Shown here: piece by piece, positions 36,011 to 48,133 of the stretch
How the letters are laid out: each line of letters begins with the position of its first letter
Position numbering within the stretch: position 1 is the stretch's first letter
Source: Alisma plantago-aquatica
Taxonomy: Eukaryota > Streptophyta > Magnoliopsida > Alismatales > Alismataceae
Direction: 5' to 3'
Length of the DNA stretch: 64,000 nucleotides
Assembly (NCBI GenBank): GCA_963693085.1
Contig: OY856409.1
Location: 664,731,591-664,795,590 of the forward strand
Translations under genes and position numbers: made by a program
Notes under the pieces: model-generated
Databases searched by the model: none
What the model saw: only the letters and a program-made list of their open reading frames with translations
What the model was told of the DNA's origin: nothing

Positions 36011-39000
36011 ATGTTAGATACTCTTTGCTGGAATACTAGAGGAATCGGCAATGTAGATACATGTTGTGTCCTCAGAGATTTAGTCACACAAAAGAAACCG
36101 AAATTGATAGGGATCCTGGAACCTCGCATTAGTGGAACGTTAGCTACCAAAACCATCCAGAATTTGGGCTTCAACAAATCCTTCCACTATGAAGCTCGGG
36201 GGTTTGCTGGAAGGAAGGCAAGTGCAACATATAGATCATAAACTGTCATAGACAGTTCATTACTTGCAAGGCCAACAACAATGTGCTTATTACTTTTGTC
36301 TATGCTAACCCCCACAACTCTATTTGCAAGATTTTATGGAAACACCTAGTTAGCCTGAGCAAAGCATTCAATATGCCCTGGGTGGTAATGGGTGACTTCA
36401 ATACCACATTACTACCCAAGGAAAAGAGAGGTATCAAGCACTACAACTTCAATGAGGCATCTTTGTTTAGTGATACCTTGATGCAAGCTGGACTCACGGA
36501 CCTCAGATTCTATGGGACGAGATTCACTTATATTCATGGTAGACTTCAAGAACGCATCGACCGAGTGGTGGCTAATACTAAATTCATTGATTCCTTCCCT
36601 CAATATGTAGTGGAACACTTGCATAGAGCTTACTCGGACCATTTCCCTCTACTGTTTATTCTACAGCCAGTGTCCAAGGACTCCCTAGGTTCCTTATCAG
36701 GGAATCTTGGATGAAGGATGATGACTTTAAAAAGCTAGTCAGTGACATATGGTAGCTGGATCTATCCTTTCATGACGCCCTTAAGCAAGAGAGAAACAAC
36801 ATTACCTCCTGGGCGGGGAATAACTATAAACAGATAATGCACAAGAAGAAGTGGATCATAAGGAACCTAGACAACTTACAAAAAAGCTAGACTAAGGTTT
36901 ATGATACCTCGACTATTAGTATGATAGCTGAGATGGAAACACAATATAGTGAGATTCTTAAAAAGGAGGAGGAGGATCTCAAATAGAGAACCCACATTAA
37001 TTGGCTCAAAGATGGAGATACCAATACCATGTTCTATAAAGCTTATGTAAAATAGCGCCGGTGACATTACACTATTACCATTTTGAAGGACATAGATGGA
37101 AACTGGATTACAGATGAGGAGGCCATCAAAAGGCTTGTATTTGAGCACTTTAAGAGACTGCTCACAGAACCAGTACACATTTACCCCAGCAAAGTCAAGA
37201 ACTATACCAGGTCATTCATAAGACTGAACAAGGAGGAGGGACAAGCACTGATGGTTGATCCCTCACTTCAAGAAATTCATATAATTATCATGAAATCCAA
37301 CCCCCATAAGGCACCAGGGCTAGATGGGGTTGACAACTCTTTCCTCATAAAAAATTGGCATTCTATCAAACACTCTCTACTGAAAATTGTGTGTACCGCT
37401 CTTTAGGGTGAGGCCCTAGAGAAGGAGCTCTATGATTCTTTCGTCGTACTAATTCCTAAGAAAGATAAACCAAAACTCTGTGAGTAGTTTAGGCCCATCT
37501 CACTCAACAAAATCACCTTGAAAATTACCTCAAAGATAATTGTTGAGAGACTAAAGAACTACCTATCATAGTGGGTATCCCCCACCCAAAGTGCTTTTGT
37601 CCCTGGTTGAAGGATCTCTGACAACATCACAGTTTCCCAAGAAATCTTACATATCATGAGACGGAGCTCAATCAAACATACAATGGTCATCAAGATTGAC
37701 CTGTCCAAGGCATATGCCAAGATGACTTGGCCCTTCATTACAGATTCCCTTGAGAAACTTGGAATACATCCTACCATCAGCAACTATATTCTTGATTCCA
37801 TATCTAGTGGTGATACCTCAATTCTCTAGAATGGCAAAAATACAGGCTCTTTTAGAGCCACTAGAGGCTTGCGGCAAGGGGACCCCCTCTCCCCCTATCT
37901 CTTTGTGCTTTGTTTGGAAAGATTGTGCCAATATATTAAAGTCTTGGTGATGGAGAAGAAGTGGACCCCTATTAAATTGTACAACAAAGGTCCTTACATC
38001 TCTCACCCGTGCTTCACGGATGACATGCTCCTATTTGCCAAAGCTGACATCAAAGAAATGAAGACCATTCTCAATTGTTTTTAGAGGTTCGGTGAGGTTT
38101 TAGGGCAAGCCATTTTCGCAAGAAAATCGTCCGTATATTTCTCCAAAAGTGTCCCTACCAAAATCCAGAACACAATCAGCCGGACCAGTGGATTCATCAT
38201 TACAAAAAACCTTAGACGGTACCCGGGAGTCCCTCTCATCCATGGTAAGGTAAAGGCTGACACATATAGCAGTGTGCTTGACAAAGTATCAACCTTGATT
38301 AACGTGTGGTCAGCGAGAAGTCTGAGCTTAGCTGGTAGAGTTTGTCTCTCCAAAGCTACTCTAACAACTATCCCAAGTTAAGTGATGCAATCCACTTTCA
38401 TCCCCCTAAAAGTTTGCGACCATTTTGACAGCAGCATTCAGGCCTTTGTATGGGGAGGAAACCACAAAGGCCACCCGCTATCTCTTGTGGCTTGGAATAA
38501 GATCACATATAACCAAGAGCACGGTGGTATGGGATTACAATCTATGCATGAACTTAGTATGGCTCCATAGCCAAAAACGCATTAAAGATCACTATAGGAA
38601 AAACAATGTTTTGGTGTGAGAGCATGGCCACCAAGTATGGAAACTAAAAGGGAGGTTACAAACCAAACATATTGAGGCTTGCAAGATCAGTGATACAATG
38701 TAAGGAGTTAATCACTGATAACTCTATGTTCATCCTTTTGAATGGATGTGAAGTTAATGCATGGAAAGACAAATGGTGGAGTCCCGACTGAACGTTGGAG
38801 GAGTATGTCACCAAACCTATACCAACGAAACTTCATGACCTAAAGGTAGCGAGCCTAATAAATCTTACAAATGAGTGGGATGCAGATTTTATGTATAATT
38901 GGCTGCCTATTGACATCGCCCAGAGAGTTATGAAGACTGATATACCCATAAATGAGGAAGGAACAGACACATTGATATGGCTCCATACTGACACTGGTAA

Positions 39001-40105
39001 CTTCACGACAGGGAGTGCCTACAATATTCTGAAAAGAGGGAAGGAGATAAAAGTTCCTGGAAAATGGGATAACATCTGGAAGTTTAAAGTGGTGATGAGG
39101 GTCAAATATTTCCTATGGCTCATAGGCCATAATGCCATCCTCACAAACTGTAGGAGAGCAGCTCACTAGCTGACTACGTCTACACTATGCCCTATATGTG
39201 GGTTGGAGGATGATTCAGTACTCCATGTACTTAGAGATTGTCCGAAAGCTACTGAAGTCTGGAAAGCTGTCATCAACAGACAAAGGTGGGCTAACTTTGT
39301 TGCAGAGATGGATGTGCGGCAATGGTTGGTGATGAATATGAGTAAGGATAACCTACATAATCTTGTGTTCATGATAGGGTGCTTGAAATTATGGAAGAGT
39401 AGAAATTTAGAGGTTTTTGAGAAATCCAAACAATCTGGAAACTTTATTGCTTATCTCATTCATAAGGAGAGCACAATCTCCAAACTTGCGTGGGTGAAGG
39501 AAGACAAAGTGGAGGTCAAGTATCCGAAAGAAGGCATGACTTGGGAGAAACCCAAATATGGGAGGATCAAATTCAACATTGATGTGACCTTTAGAAATAA
39601 GACAACTTACTCAATGATCGTAGTCATGGGTAGAGATAGTGATGGCAAATGGAGAGGAGGTTGGGGAAGGAAAATTCTGGCGAGCAACATGTTGGAAGAT
39701 AAACTTGCTACTGTTGAGTTTGCTACTGAGGTCAGATGCAATATGAACTATGAGCACCTGACTATTGAAACATATTCTAAATGTGCAAAAGAGGCAGTAG
39801 AAAATAAAGGAGCTGAATACCCCAAGTTCACAAAGTGGTTAACTAAAACTAGAGGAAGACGGAAGGACAATTGGCACTACATGAGTATCCCTAGAGAGGG
39901 GAACCGAGTTGTGGACATGCTAGATAAGCTTCACCAAAAAACCCAAGGTGAATTCTATGTTTATAGAAGCCCACCTAGTGGCTTAGTTGATATCATCAAC
40001 ATAGAGTCATGTAATGGTAGTAGCACTACCAAATTTCATTCTGCTAATACTTCTAAAGATTGTAATGTTGAACCAAATTTTTCTTGTTGGAGAGGGGCGA
40101 GATGA
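36011..40105 (+). pseudogene. LINE ORF2: endonuclease, reverse transcriptase, RNase H, broken
   Basis: It begins M-L-D-T-L-C-W-N-T-R-G, the usual start of plant LINE ORF2, 46 bp after ORF1. The endonuclease (to about 36700) keeps M-G-D-F-N-T and Y-S-D-H-F-P, with a shift near 36250. The reverse transcriptase is seen as I-K-I-D-L-S-K-A-Y (37690), G-L-R-Q-G-D-P-L-S-P-Y-L-F (37862-37900) and F-T-D-D-M-L-L-F (38013-38036; Thr for the common Ala). A zinc-binding segment C-P-I-C-G-L follows near 39188. RNase H (39540-39950) keeps N-I-D and the Glu in T-V-E-F, but the third acidic residue is Tyr in I-E-T-Y-S. The last long frame (39203-40105) is open to the TGA. Stops such as TAG in I-L-*-N-G (37827) and shifts at several points make it inactive. 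Confidence 0.88.
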
Positions 40106-42316
40106 ATAAAACCCCTCTAACTTCCCTAAAAAAACCATTGATACTCGGTAGTGATACTGTGACAATAATGGAGCTACTTGTTAAGCAAGGAATATTAGAT
40201 ATCATATTATAGTGGTTTCATATCAGAGTAAAGAGATAAGAAACATGCAATATACTGACTAATAGAAAAATATTGCTAACCTGTTGGATTAAGCACTTGC
40301 GTAGTAGAAGCATGGTGGGCATGTTTGGATCACTAAGAATAAGATTTGTGGGTGATTGGCTCTGAGTGAAAGTGGGATATGTTGGTAAGGAATGCCCATA
40401 GAGTCAATCATGTGATGATTGACATGGAATATACCATAAAGGATTTGATTAAATACTTATAATTACAAGCTTCCAATTCATTTTGTATCCCTCAATTATG
40501 AGACAATGAGGAAACATTATGAATGTCTAGAGAATAATATTACTCAATGACGTATGTCTTCAAGTATTAGCCTTGGGGAAATGAGATCATACATATGTTA
40601 AGAGTATATATACATATTCTAATTATGTCAATAGTCAGTAGTTACTATGGAAGGTAGATAGACACCAGTAACACATAAGAGTAGAGTGTGGTTGGTTGAT
40701 GACAGAATCTCATTAGTCATGATGTGGTAATATCAAACCAAGCACACAGATACATGTTAGGAAATAATGGATCGGAAAAACCCACCCTGAAAGTGACACA
40801 TGGAAACCATCATTGGTGGTTGTAATCATCTCTTATAGTGAAGGTGGATTGTGATTCTTAGATCTAAAATCACTACACTCATCACATGTTGTTGGGTACG
40901 CTTTAGCATCATTAAACACAGTCTTGAAATATGGGTTGTAATAAAGGTGATGATTAGGTGACTTTGACACATGGGGATAGACTTTGAGTGATAGATATGG
41001 TATTTTCCCCTCCTAGTGGATTATGATATCTTGGCCACTTGATAAGTGAGACTGAGGAACGCATGTGCATGCACTTGTGAATCAATATATGATATCGAGG
41101 ACACATTATCTCAGACAGTGTTCTCTAGGTTTAAGAAACATGAGATGAACATTAATAGGATGACGATTACATGCCTCAAGTTCACTCTAGATATTGAAGA
41201 CAAAGGAACTATACAATCACTGCAACACCTTACACATATTGTGGGTTGAAGTTGTTCTCCAACTTTCCATTCACTTAGGTAGCACTGATGTGTGACTAGG
41301 CATAGATCCTTGTCTATGATGTCATAAGCTAGTTATGGACATTCACTACCAACGTGGTATGGGACCTAAAGGGTCACACATAGAGGAACTTATCTAGAAG
41401 AGGAGTTTCATCTTGAACATTGATTGGATTGATGACTAAAGTGTTTAGGTATTCAATTCATACAACAAATCGATAGATTGGCTGAGTGAACTGCCAAACA
41501 ACCATCTCAAGTGTTGAGATGGTCGTTTGGGTATGCCAGATAGGTGTCTTAAGTGTTGAGATGGCCGTTTGGATTGTCAGGCTAATCAGAATTCGAATTG
41601 GCTATGTTCTACACAAATTGAGGAGTGAACCGCCTGGTTCAATCTGTTGAATAGACTGGCTAGAATCAGACTCACTAGATGGCTGTCTTAGTGAGCGGGA
41701 TGGGAATCTCGCATGGGTGAGATGGCTCAATTGGGCCAAATGAAGGTTTTGGATGTTTCCCGAACTTGTTTCGATTGCACAATACTTGTGGTGCAAGGAA
41801 TTAATATGTAATATTAATTGGAATCGAAATTGCCAAATTCGTGGGCGATTGGGAAACTCCCAAATGGCTACTTTGCAGTGCGAGATGATAGTATCAAGTG
41901 ACTAGATGACCTTCTGGGTCACCAGATGGCCGTTTTTATGGTCACAGGTTGTGAGAATTCAAGATTTTTTGGTCCTTTCCACTCTCGCACCATCCTGTAC
42001 AAACTGGGAACCTTGACCTGAACACCGCCTATAAATAGAGGGGTACTGGGGCTTCTCAGAGAACAACAAAAACAACATCAACTGAGAATTAGTTTCTCAG
42101 ATAATTGTTGTCTTCGCTGGTTGTGGTAACCAGAGAGCCCAAGCAAAGGAAGGGATAGGGACGAGAGAGAATGGTTGAGGATCATTTTTGTGGGAGAGCA
42201 CTTTGGTGACTAGTACACCAACATGAGAGACAACTCCTTCTTGTTTGTTCTCATTGAACGACAAGAGTTCTAGTTGGCCCGTGTGGACTACTCTAAAGGT
42301 AGGAGTCCTTTGGCTA

Positions 42317-42453
42317 TGTTAGTATATTTGATTAGTTGGGCTTAGGCCCATTGTATTTTCCCTTGTCTCTATTTAACCCATGTACTCCCTGGCTCCTATA
42401 TATAGGAGACCCAGTACTCTTATTGTTTTTACTGAAAACAACTACTATTTACA
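42317..42453 (+). repeat. 5' LTR of the Ale-like element
   Basis: Starts TGTTAGTATA, ends TTTACA, with TATA-like CCTATATATAGG at about 42396-42409. The primer site follows immediately. Confidence 0.95.
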
Positions 42454-42465
42454 TGGTATTAGAGC

Positions 42466-43243
42466 AATACCCTAACCCCGTCCTCCCTACCCCTTTCATT
42501 CCCATCTCTTTTATTTTCCTTTTCTGCCCGGCGGCGGCTATTAGCAGATCTCATCTTGCGGCTGCTAATTCCTTTTTTTATTTCATAATACCACGAGTCC
42601 TATGGTAGCCTCGCGTTAAGCTTCCATGCATGTGGTGCATTAAAGAGAAAGTGCTCTCCTGTGTGGATTAGAGATGAAGTAGTCTACAACAACTTTTCCC
42701 CATCATTACAGTGGAAACCATCATCTAGTTTCGTCATTCATTCACTTGTCCACCCACAAAGGGTTGTATGTGGTGATACTATTACACATTGACGATGGCG
42801 TTCCTTCTTGCCTCGGATCCTGTTAATGTATACTGCTAGTAGCCTACATCAATAACAAAAAAAGTGCTATAAAAGACCCCGTGCTGATCTATAAAGCACC
42901 CAAAAAAAAGGGGCATAGTATTATTTTGCTTCCTCTCCATGTGGTTCCCCTAATCCACATGGTTGAGTGCTTTTATTTAAAATTGGGGATTTATTTTTCA
43001 TGCATTCTACCTTGCCATTAATCCGGTAGTGCTTTTTTTTCCTACCGAGAATCATTCCAGTAGTGTCAATCCTCTTTCTACTGAGTTTCCATTCTGGTAG
43101 TATTTTCTTTTTTCTTTTTCTTTTTCGTTCTTCATACCGTGCTGCATTCCGGTACCTTTATTTTGTTTGTATTGTGCTACATTCTGGTACTTTTCTTTCT
43201 ATTTGTATCGTGCCATTATATCGGATACTTTACTTGCTTCATC
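42466..43243 (+). other. Untranslated leader of the Ale-like element
   Basis: Non-coding, pyrimidine-rich near 43060-43130, up to the gag ATG at 43244. The frame 42336-42608 here is a chance frame that overlaps the LTR. Confidence 0.7.
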
Positions 43244-44641
43244 ATGAGTGACACTGCTAAGCCAACTATCATTTATAACGATATGCCGCACATATCTTCT
43301 ATTAAACTTAATGATGGAAATTTTCTTCTATGGATGAATGTTGTCCAAACGTTCCTGGAGTCCCGTGGTAAACTCAAATTTATCACTGATGACTCGCCAA
43401 CAGTTCCTGATGATGCTTGGGTGACGGGTAACAGTTAAGTTCTCTCATGGCTCTGGGCATGCATGGAGCCAGAGGTGGCGGTAAAGTACATGTGGCACCA
43501 TAATGCCAAGACTATGTGGGAGGAGATGAAACAATTCTTCACTCAAGAAGACAATTGTCTGTGTATGTATAACATCATGGATAAGATCTTCTCCGAGCAA
43601 CAAGGAGATCGACCCTTGTCCAAGTACTTTGATGACATGAAGGCCCTAGCAAACCAACTCAACTTCTTCTCTTTGACAAAGTCTACTGAAGTTACCAAGG
43701 AGCGGGAGACTCTTCTGACTGGCTGCTTCCTCAACATGCTTCATCCTCACTTTATAGTGGTCTGACAACTACTCCTTGTTGGTGCAACCCTTCCATCTAT
43801 GGACCAGACATATGCATATCTGGCTCAATCTGAGATGCTTGCTCCTCGTATCTCTCCCACTACTGTGTCTGAACCTTCACCGGCAATGGCTGCGGCAGCT
43901 AGAGGTCATGGTCGTGGGCGAGGCCAACGCCCAAAATGCACTTATTGTGGCAAATTGGGCCACACCGAAGATGTATGTCATTCAAAGCATGGTTATCATG
44001 CACACTATGGGAGAGGACGTGGTAGGGGATCTGTTCATGTTGCTCAAGCAGCTACCAACATCGACCAAGCACCTGCCCACATTAGTGAAGCATCTGCTTC
44101 AACAAATGGTCATGCACCTCCTACACCACATGCATCCGCTCAAAATTTGCATGTCTTGTTATCTAATGAGGAGTACAAGTGCCTTCTTCAAGTTGCCCAA
44201 TATTATGGGGACTCTCCCCTCCACAACAAAATTACCACTTCTGCCTCTTCTGATTGGCAAGTTGGAAATTTACCTACTGTTAGTTCTTCTGCCAACCTAG
44301 CCACCACTTCTCAAGGTAATTTTGGAGCATCCATGCTTGCTTCTAGTTCTAACTGGATTATGGATTCAGGTGCGACACAACATATGACCGGTATACCCCA
44401 TCTTCTAACCACATATGATTCGTTTATACCTCACTCCTCTGTCACCATCGTAGATGGGTCAAATAAACGAGTAACCAAGTGTGGAACTGTTCCTATATCT
44501 TCTAAATTCAAGTTGACTGTTGTCCATTTTGTCCCAAACTTTCCATACAACTTGATGTCTGTAGCAAAAACTGTTGATTCTCTCAAATGTTTTGTAACTT
44601 TTGGTCCATCTGGTTTATTTTACAGGATTGGAGGAATTTGA
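43244..44641 (+). pseudogene. copia gag-protease of the Ale-like element
   Basis: One frame from ATG 43244 (M-S-D-T-A-K-P-T) with two in-frame stops, TAA 43436-43438 and TGA at 43763-43765. The capsid part includes K-L-N-D-G-N-F-L-L-W and T-M-W-E-E-M-K. The zinc knuckle C-T-Y-C-G-K-L-G-H-T-E-D-V-C (about 43938-43979) is canonical CX2CX4HX4C, flanked by Arg-Gly repeats. The aspartic protease motif W-I-M-D-S-G-A-T-Q-H-M (44353-44385) is intact. The frame ends in a TGA at 44639-44641 because of a one-base shift near 44630; homology goes on in another frame into integrase. Gag forms the particle, and protease would mature it. Confidence 0.93.
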
Positions 44642-45345
44642 CGATGATTGGGTTGGGAATACGCTCTGGTGATCTCTATTACTTCTCCACCCCACCCTCC
44701 GGCCTACCACAAGCTCTTCTTGCCTCCATGCCACTTCAACTACATTTACGTCATGGCCATTTACCATTAGAAAAGCTGAAACTATTAGATAGTTCTTTAT
44801 CTTCCTGTCATTCCATTCAATGTAATGCCTATCAGATAGGAAAACACCATCGTGTGTCCTTTCCTGTCCGTATTAGTAAACAATCATCTCGAATGTTTGA
44901 CTTAGTTCATACTGATGTGTGTGGTCCATTCAGAACTACTAGTTACAATGGCTATAGCTATTTTCTTACATTTTTGGATGATTTTTCTAGAATGACATGG
45001 CTTTACTTACTTCACACTCGTGATGAAGTGTTTACATTGATTCGTGGGTTTCATAAGTTGGTTTTGGTTCAATTTTCAACTTCTATTAAGATTCATCGAA
45101 CTGACAACACCCATGAATATACCCAAAAGGTTGTCACCTCCTTTTGTCATGACGTAGGGATGATCCATCAATGCTCATGTGCATACTCTCCACAACAAAA
45201 TGGCATTGTCGAGCATAAAAATTGTCATTTACTTGACATTACACGCTCTCTTCTCATTAATGCCAATTCTCCTAAGTCTTTCTGGTCTGATGTTGTCCTC
45301 ACCGCTTGCTTTCTTATTAATCGTCAACCTTCCTCGGTTCTTTGA
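44640..45345 (+). pseudogene. copia integrase of the Ale-like element
   Basis: It reads on after the frameshift: I-G-L-G-I-R-S-G-D-L-Y-Y-F, then L-R-H-G-H-L-P and C-N-A-Y-Q-I-G-K. In the HHCC zinc finger the last Cys is Tyr. The catalytic triad residues are present: D in L-V-H-T-D-V-C-G-P-F, D in H-R-T-D-N-T-H-E-Y, E in Q-Q-N-G-I-V-E-H-K. A TGA at 45343-45345 interrupts the frame after S-S-V-L, and homology continues directly with K-S-T-P-F-S. Integrase would insert the cDNA in the nucleus. Confidence 0.92.
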
Positions 45346-47406
45346 AAGAGCACTCCATTTTCCATTATTTACCCTCAAGCTACACTATTCCCTCTACCAC
45401 CTCGGGTGTTTGGTTGTGTCGCCTTCGTTCATAATTTTGATCCCAAGGCTGACAAGCTTTCTCCCCGAGCTATTCGAACGGTATTTCTTGGTTATCCCTT
45501 TTCTCAAAAAGGATATAAGTATCTTGAACCAAACTCTGGCAGAATCTATATCTCTACAAATGTTACCTTTCATGAGGATGAAATGGTCTTTTTATCATCC
45601 TCATCCCCCATTGATCATACTGATACTATGGTCTCATTGCCTGATCCATTCATCCCTCCAACACCACCACCATCCACATCACTAAATCGACACATGGAAG
45701 GTGAGTTACCAGCAGCATCTACATCGTCATCGTCAGTTCCAGACCAATCCAATGTACCTGTTTCACTATGCAAAGGTATACACTCTTGCACTATCAAACA
45801 TCATATTTCCAACACTTGTTGTTTAGCACGTCTTTCTTCTTCTGCATCATCTTTTTCTACTGCGCTAGACACAACATATGTTCCTAAGTGTCCAGTAGAT
45901 GCTCTATTCCATCTTGGATGGAAAGCTACCATGATGAAAGAAATATGGGCTCTCTATGACAACAAGACATGGGATCTTGTGACCCCACCGGTAGGGAAAA
46001 ATATTGTAGGTTGTCGATGGGTTTTCTCTGTAAACCATAAGTCATATGGCTCTGTTGAATGACTCAAGGAGCGCCTAGTTGCCAAAGGATTCACCCAAAC
46101 TTTTGGTGTAGATTACTTTGAGACATTCTCTCCAGTCACAAGGATTGCATCTGTCTGCATCCTAATTTCTCTTGCAGCTCACCTTGACTGGCCTCTCTAC
46201 CAACTCGACATCAAGAATGCATTTCTTCACAGAGATCTCCTAGAGGAAGTCTACATGCAGCAACCGCCCGGTTTCATTGTTGAGGGGGCGTCTTCTAACA
46301 AAGTATGTCGTCTTAGACGATCTCTCTATGGCCTCAAGTAGTCTCCAAGGGCCTAGTTCAACAAGTTAAATGATGTTTTAACACAGCTTAACTTTTAGAG
46401 ATCAGCCACAGATCACTCCTTGTTCTTTTCCAAGTCCTCCAAAGGCCATGTTCTTATTGCTGTCTATGTGGATGACATCATCATCATAGGCGATGATGTG
46501 ATGGGGATATCTAATCTCAAGCAGTCTCTGCATGCACATTTCCATACAAAAGACTTGGACACCTTGCGATACTTTCTTGGAATTGAAGTTCTCCGCTCAT
46601 CCTCAGGGACCAGTCTATCACAACGAAGATAGGCCTTGGACCTACTTCAAGAGGCCAACATGGTCGAAGCCAAACCAGTCTCTACCCCCATGGACTATCA
46701 TATGTAGCCTATACATGAAAAAGAACTATTTTCTGATCCTGAGAAGTATCGTCGTATAGTTGGGAAACTGATTTACTTGACTATTACTCGACCAGATATT
46801 ACTTATGTTGTTGGAGTAGTTAGCCAACACATGAGTGCACCACTCCAGTCACACTGGTCTAGTGTGCAATGCATTCTTTGCTATCTCAAGAGTGCTCCAG
46901 GACGAGGATTTCTCTATAAATGACCTAAGTCCAAGGTAATCTCCATCTTTGGATATGCAGATTGGGCTGGTGATTCTAAAGACCGACGATCTGCTTCTGG
47001 ATGTTGTGTCATGTTGGGCACTCACCCAGTTTCCTGGAGAAGTAAGAAACAAGTTGTAGTAGCTCGCTCCAGCACAGAGGCAGAATAGAGAGCTATGGCT
47101 CATGCATGTTGTGATCTACAGTGGGTTCAATATTTTGGAATTCCTTTTCAAACTCCAGCTACTTTGTATTATGACAACCAGGCAACTATACACATAGCCA
47201 ATAATCCAGTCTTCCATGAGCATACAAAACACATTGAGGTTGACTGTCATTTTGTGCGAGATCTGGTCAAAGCCAAGTTGATCATCACTCCTCACATTAG
47301 GACAGGTGATCAAGTTGCAGACATCCATACAAAACCTCTTCCTCCTTCTTTATTCAAGTATATGGGTGTCAAGTCGGGACTCCATAATGTTTACTCTCCA
47401 ACTTGA
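45346..47406 (+). pseudogene. copia integrase C-terminus, reverse transcriptase and RNase H
   Basis: Starts with F-G-C-V-A-F-V-H and F-L-G-Y-P, the integrase C-terminal part. RT runs from about 45890 (W-K-A-T-M-M-K-E) through L-V-A-K-G-F-T-Q, Q-L-D-I-K-N-A-F-L-H, S-L-Y-G-L-K and the active site Y-V-D-D at 46465-46476. RNase H follows with G-Y-A-D-W-A-G-D, S-S-T-E-A-E and D-N-Q-A-T-I-H, ending H-T-K-P-L-P and TGA at 47404-47406, just before the purine tract. Stops include TGA 46060-46062, two TAG after S-L-Y-G-L-K and in R-A-*-F-N, one in N-F-*-R-S, and others up to A-E-*-R-A near 47087. All main catalytic motifs survive otherwise. Confidence 0.93.
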
Positions 47407-47413
47407 GGGGGCG

Positions 47414-47550
47414 TTTTAGTATATTTTATTAGTTGGGCTTAGGCCCATTGTATTTTCCCTTGTCTCTATTTAACCCATGTACTCCCTAGATCCTATATAT
47501 AGGAGACCCGGTACTCTTATTATTTTTACTAAAAACAAATATTGTTTACA
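47414..47550 (+). repeat. 3' LTR of the Ale-like element
   Basis: Aligns base for base with 42317-42453. Its first bases are TTTTAG instead of TGTTAG, so the terminal TG is mutated. Ends TTTACA, followed by the GGCTA duplication. Confidence 0.95.
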
Positions 47551-48133
47551 GGCTACTACTAGGAGAGCAAAATTATCCTACAGTATGTTGCTAGACCACA
47601 GGAGTCACTGCAAAAGTTGTTTTGTTCATTGTTCGTCGTGAAGACCAGGAGCTGCATAGCCATCGTCCAAGAGCAACTAGTTGACAATTGCATTGAAGTG
47701 AGTTGTTGTCACTGTACTTGCTTCAGGACCAGGTACAACTCGTTAAACCATCCTTCCAATTTCATAGTAGTTGACACAATCCTACTGGTATGGGAATACT
47801 GATAGATAAAAATTTGTTTCCACTGCTATACTCTATGCTCATAATTCCCAATACAAGGGTGGCTTCATCACCATCGATATCCCTTTCCAACATTCCTGGA
47901 CCACACAGCTCAAGACTGGCATACAACATGCCCATGTGGCTCCCATCTACTGGATGGGTAATGGCTCTTGTACCATTTGTAATGCATGGACCCACTACCC
48001 TAGGCTCTAGTAGATTTTTAGGAATGATGATTGGCCCAACATGCCACCACATGTCTTAGCTGTGTGCTTTATCCTCACTCACACACAAGTCAGGATCAAA
48101 TTCTTGATTGGTCACCCATCCTAGTACTAATCC

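Larger units (their letters stand above)
33996..40132 (+). mobile_element. Full-length, decayed L1-type LINE
   Basis: About 6.1 kb with two coding regions (ORF1 34080-35964; ORF2 36011-40105) and a short A-rich end (40128-40134). AACCATTAATGACTC (33981-33995) on the left and AACCATTGATACTC (40133-40146) on the right are an imperfect target duplication. The flanks match contiguous sequence in A1, which confirms the borders. Many stops and frameshifts make it inactive. Confidence 0.9.
42317..47550 (+). mobile_element. Ale/Retrofit-like Ty1/copia element, complete with 137-bp LTRs
   Basis: The LTRs are 42317-42453 and 47414-47550, both 137 bp, with about ten differences (~7%). GGCTA flanks both sides (42312-42316 and 47551-47555). 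The primer site TGGTATTAGAGC begins at 42454, one change from the tRNA-Met site. The purine tract GAGGGGGCG precedes the 3' LTR. It encodes the usual copia order gag, protease, integrase, RT, RNase H, with stops and one or more frameshifts. The short LTR and TGTTAGTATA start suggest the Ale/Retrofit lineage. Confidence 0.95.
26438..47853 (+). mobile_element. Ty1/copia element A2, same family as A1, with three nested insertions
   Basis: The 5' LTR is 26438-28641. The 3' LTR is 40380-42316 plus 47556-47853 (2235 bp when rejoined). CAAGG flanks both ends (26433-26437 and 47854-47858). The primer site TGGTATCAGAG follows the 5' LTR after one base, and a purine tract GAAAGTGGGATA precedes 40380. 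Internal order is leader, broken gag, decayed pol. It was hit by a MITE in gag, a LINE in the 3' part and an Ale-like copia in the 3' LTR. The LTRs are much more diverged than those of A1, so it is older. Confidence 0.93.
40380..47853 (+). repeat. 3' LTR of A2, split by an Ale-like copia
   Basis: The left part is 40380-42316, the right part 47556-47853. It starts TGTTGG and ends CCAATA (final CA changed to TA), directly before the CAAGG duplication. A TATA box CTATAAATAG is at 42029-42038. The U3 repeat region is 41490-41960, with GAGATGGTCGTTTGGG-type units upstream of the TATA box. Confidence 0.92.

Noticed and set aside
42336..42608. 90-residue hydrophobic frame as a membrane protein
   Set aside because: It starts within the 137-bp LTR and continues into the leader of the Ale-like element; the pyrimidine-rich DNA makes it Leu/Phe/Pro-rich.
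43244..47406. Integrated plant virus (pararetrovirus)
   Set aside because: Order protease-integrase-RT-RNase H, two 137-bp LTRs, purine tract and 5-bp duplication are those of a Ty1/copia element; no movement or coat protein is seen.
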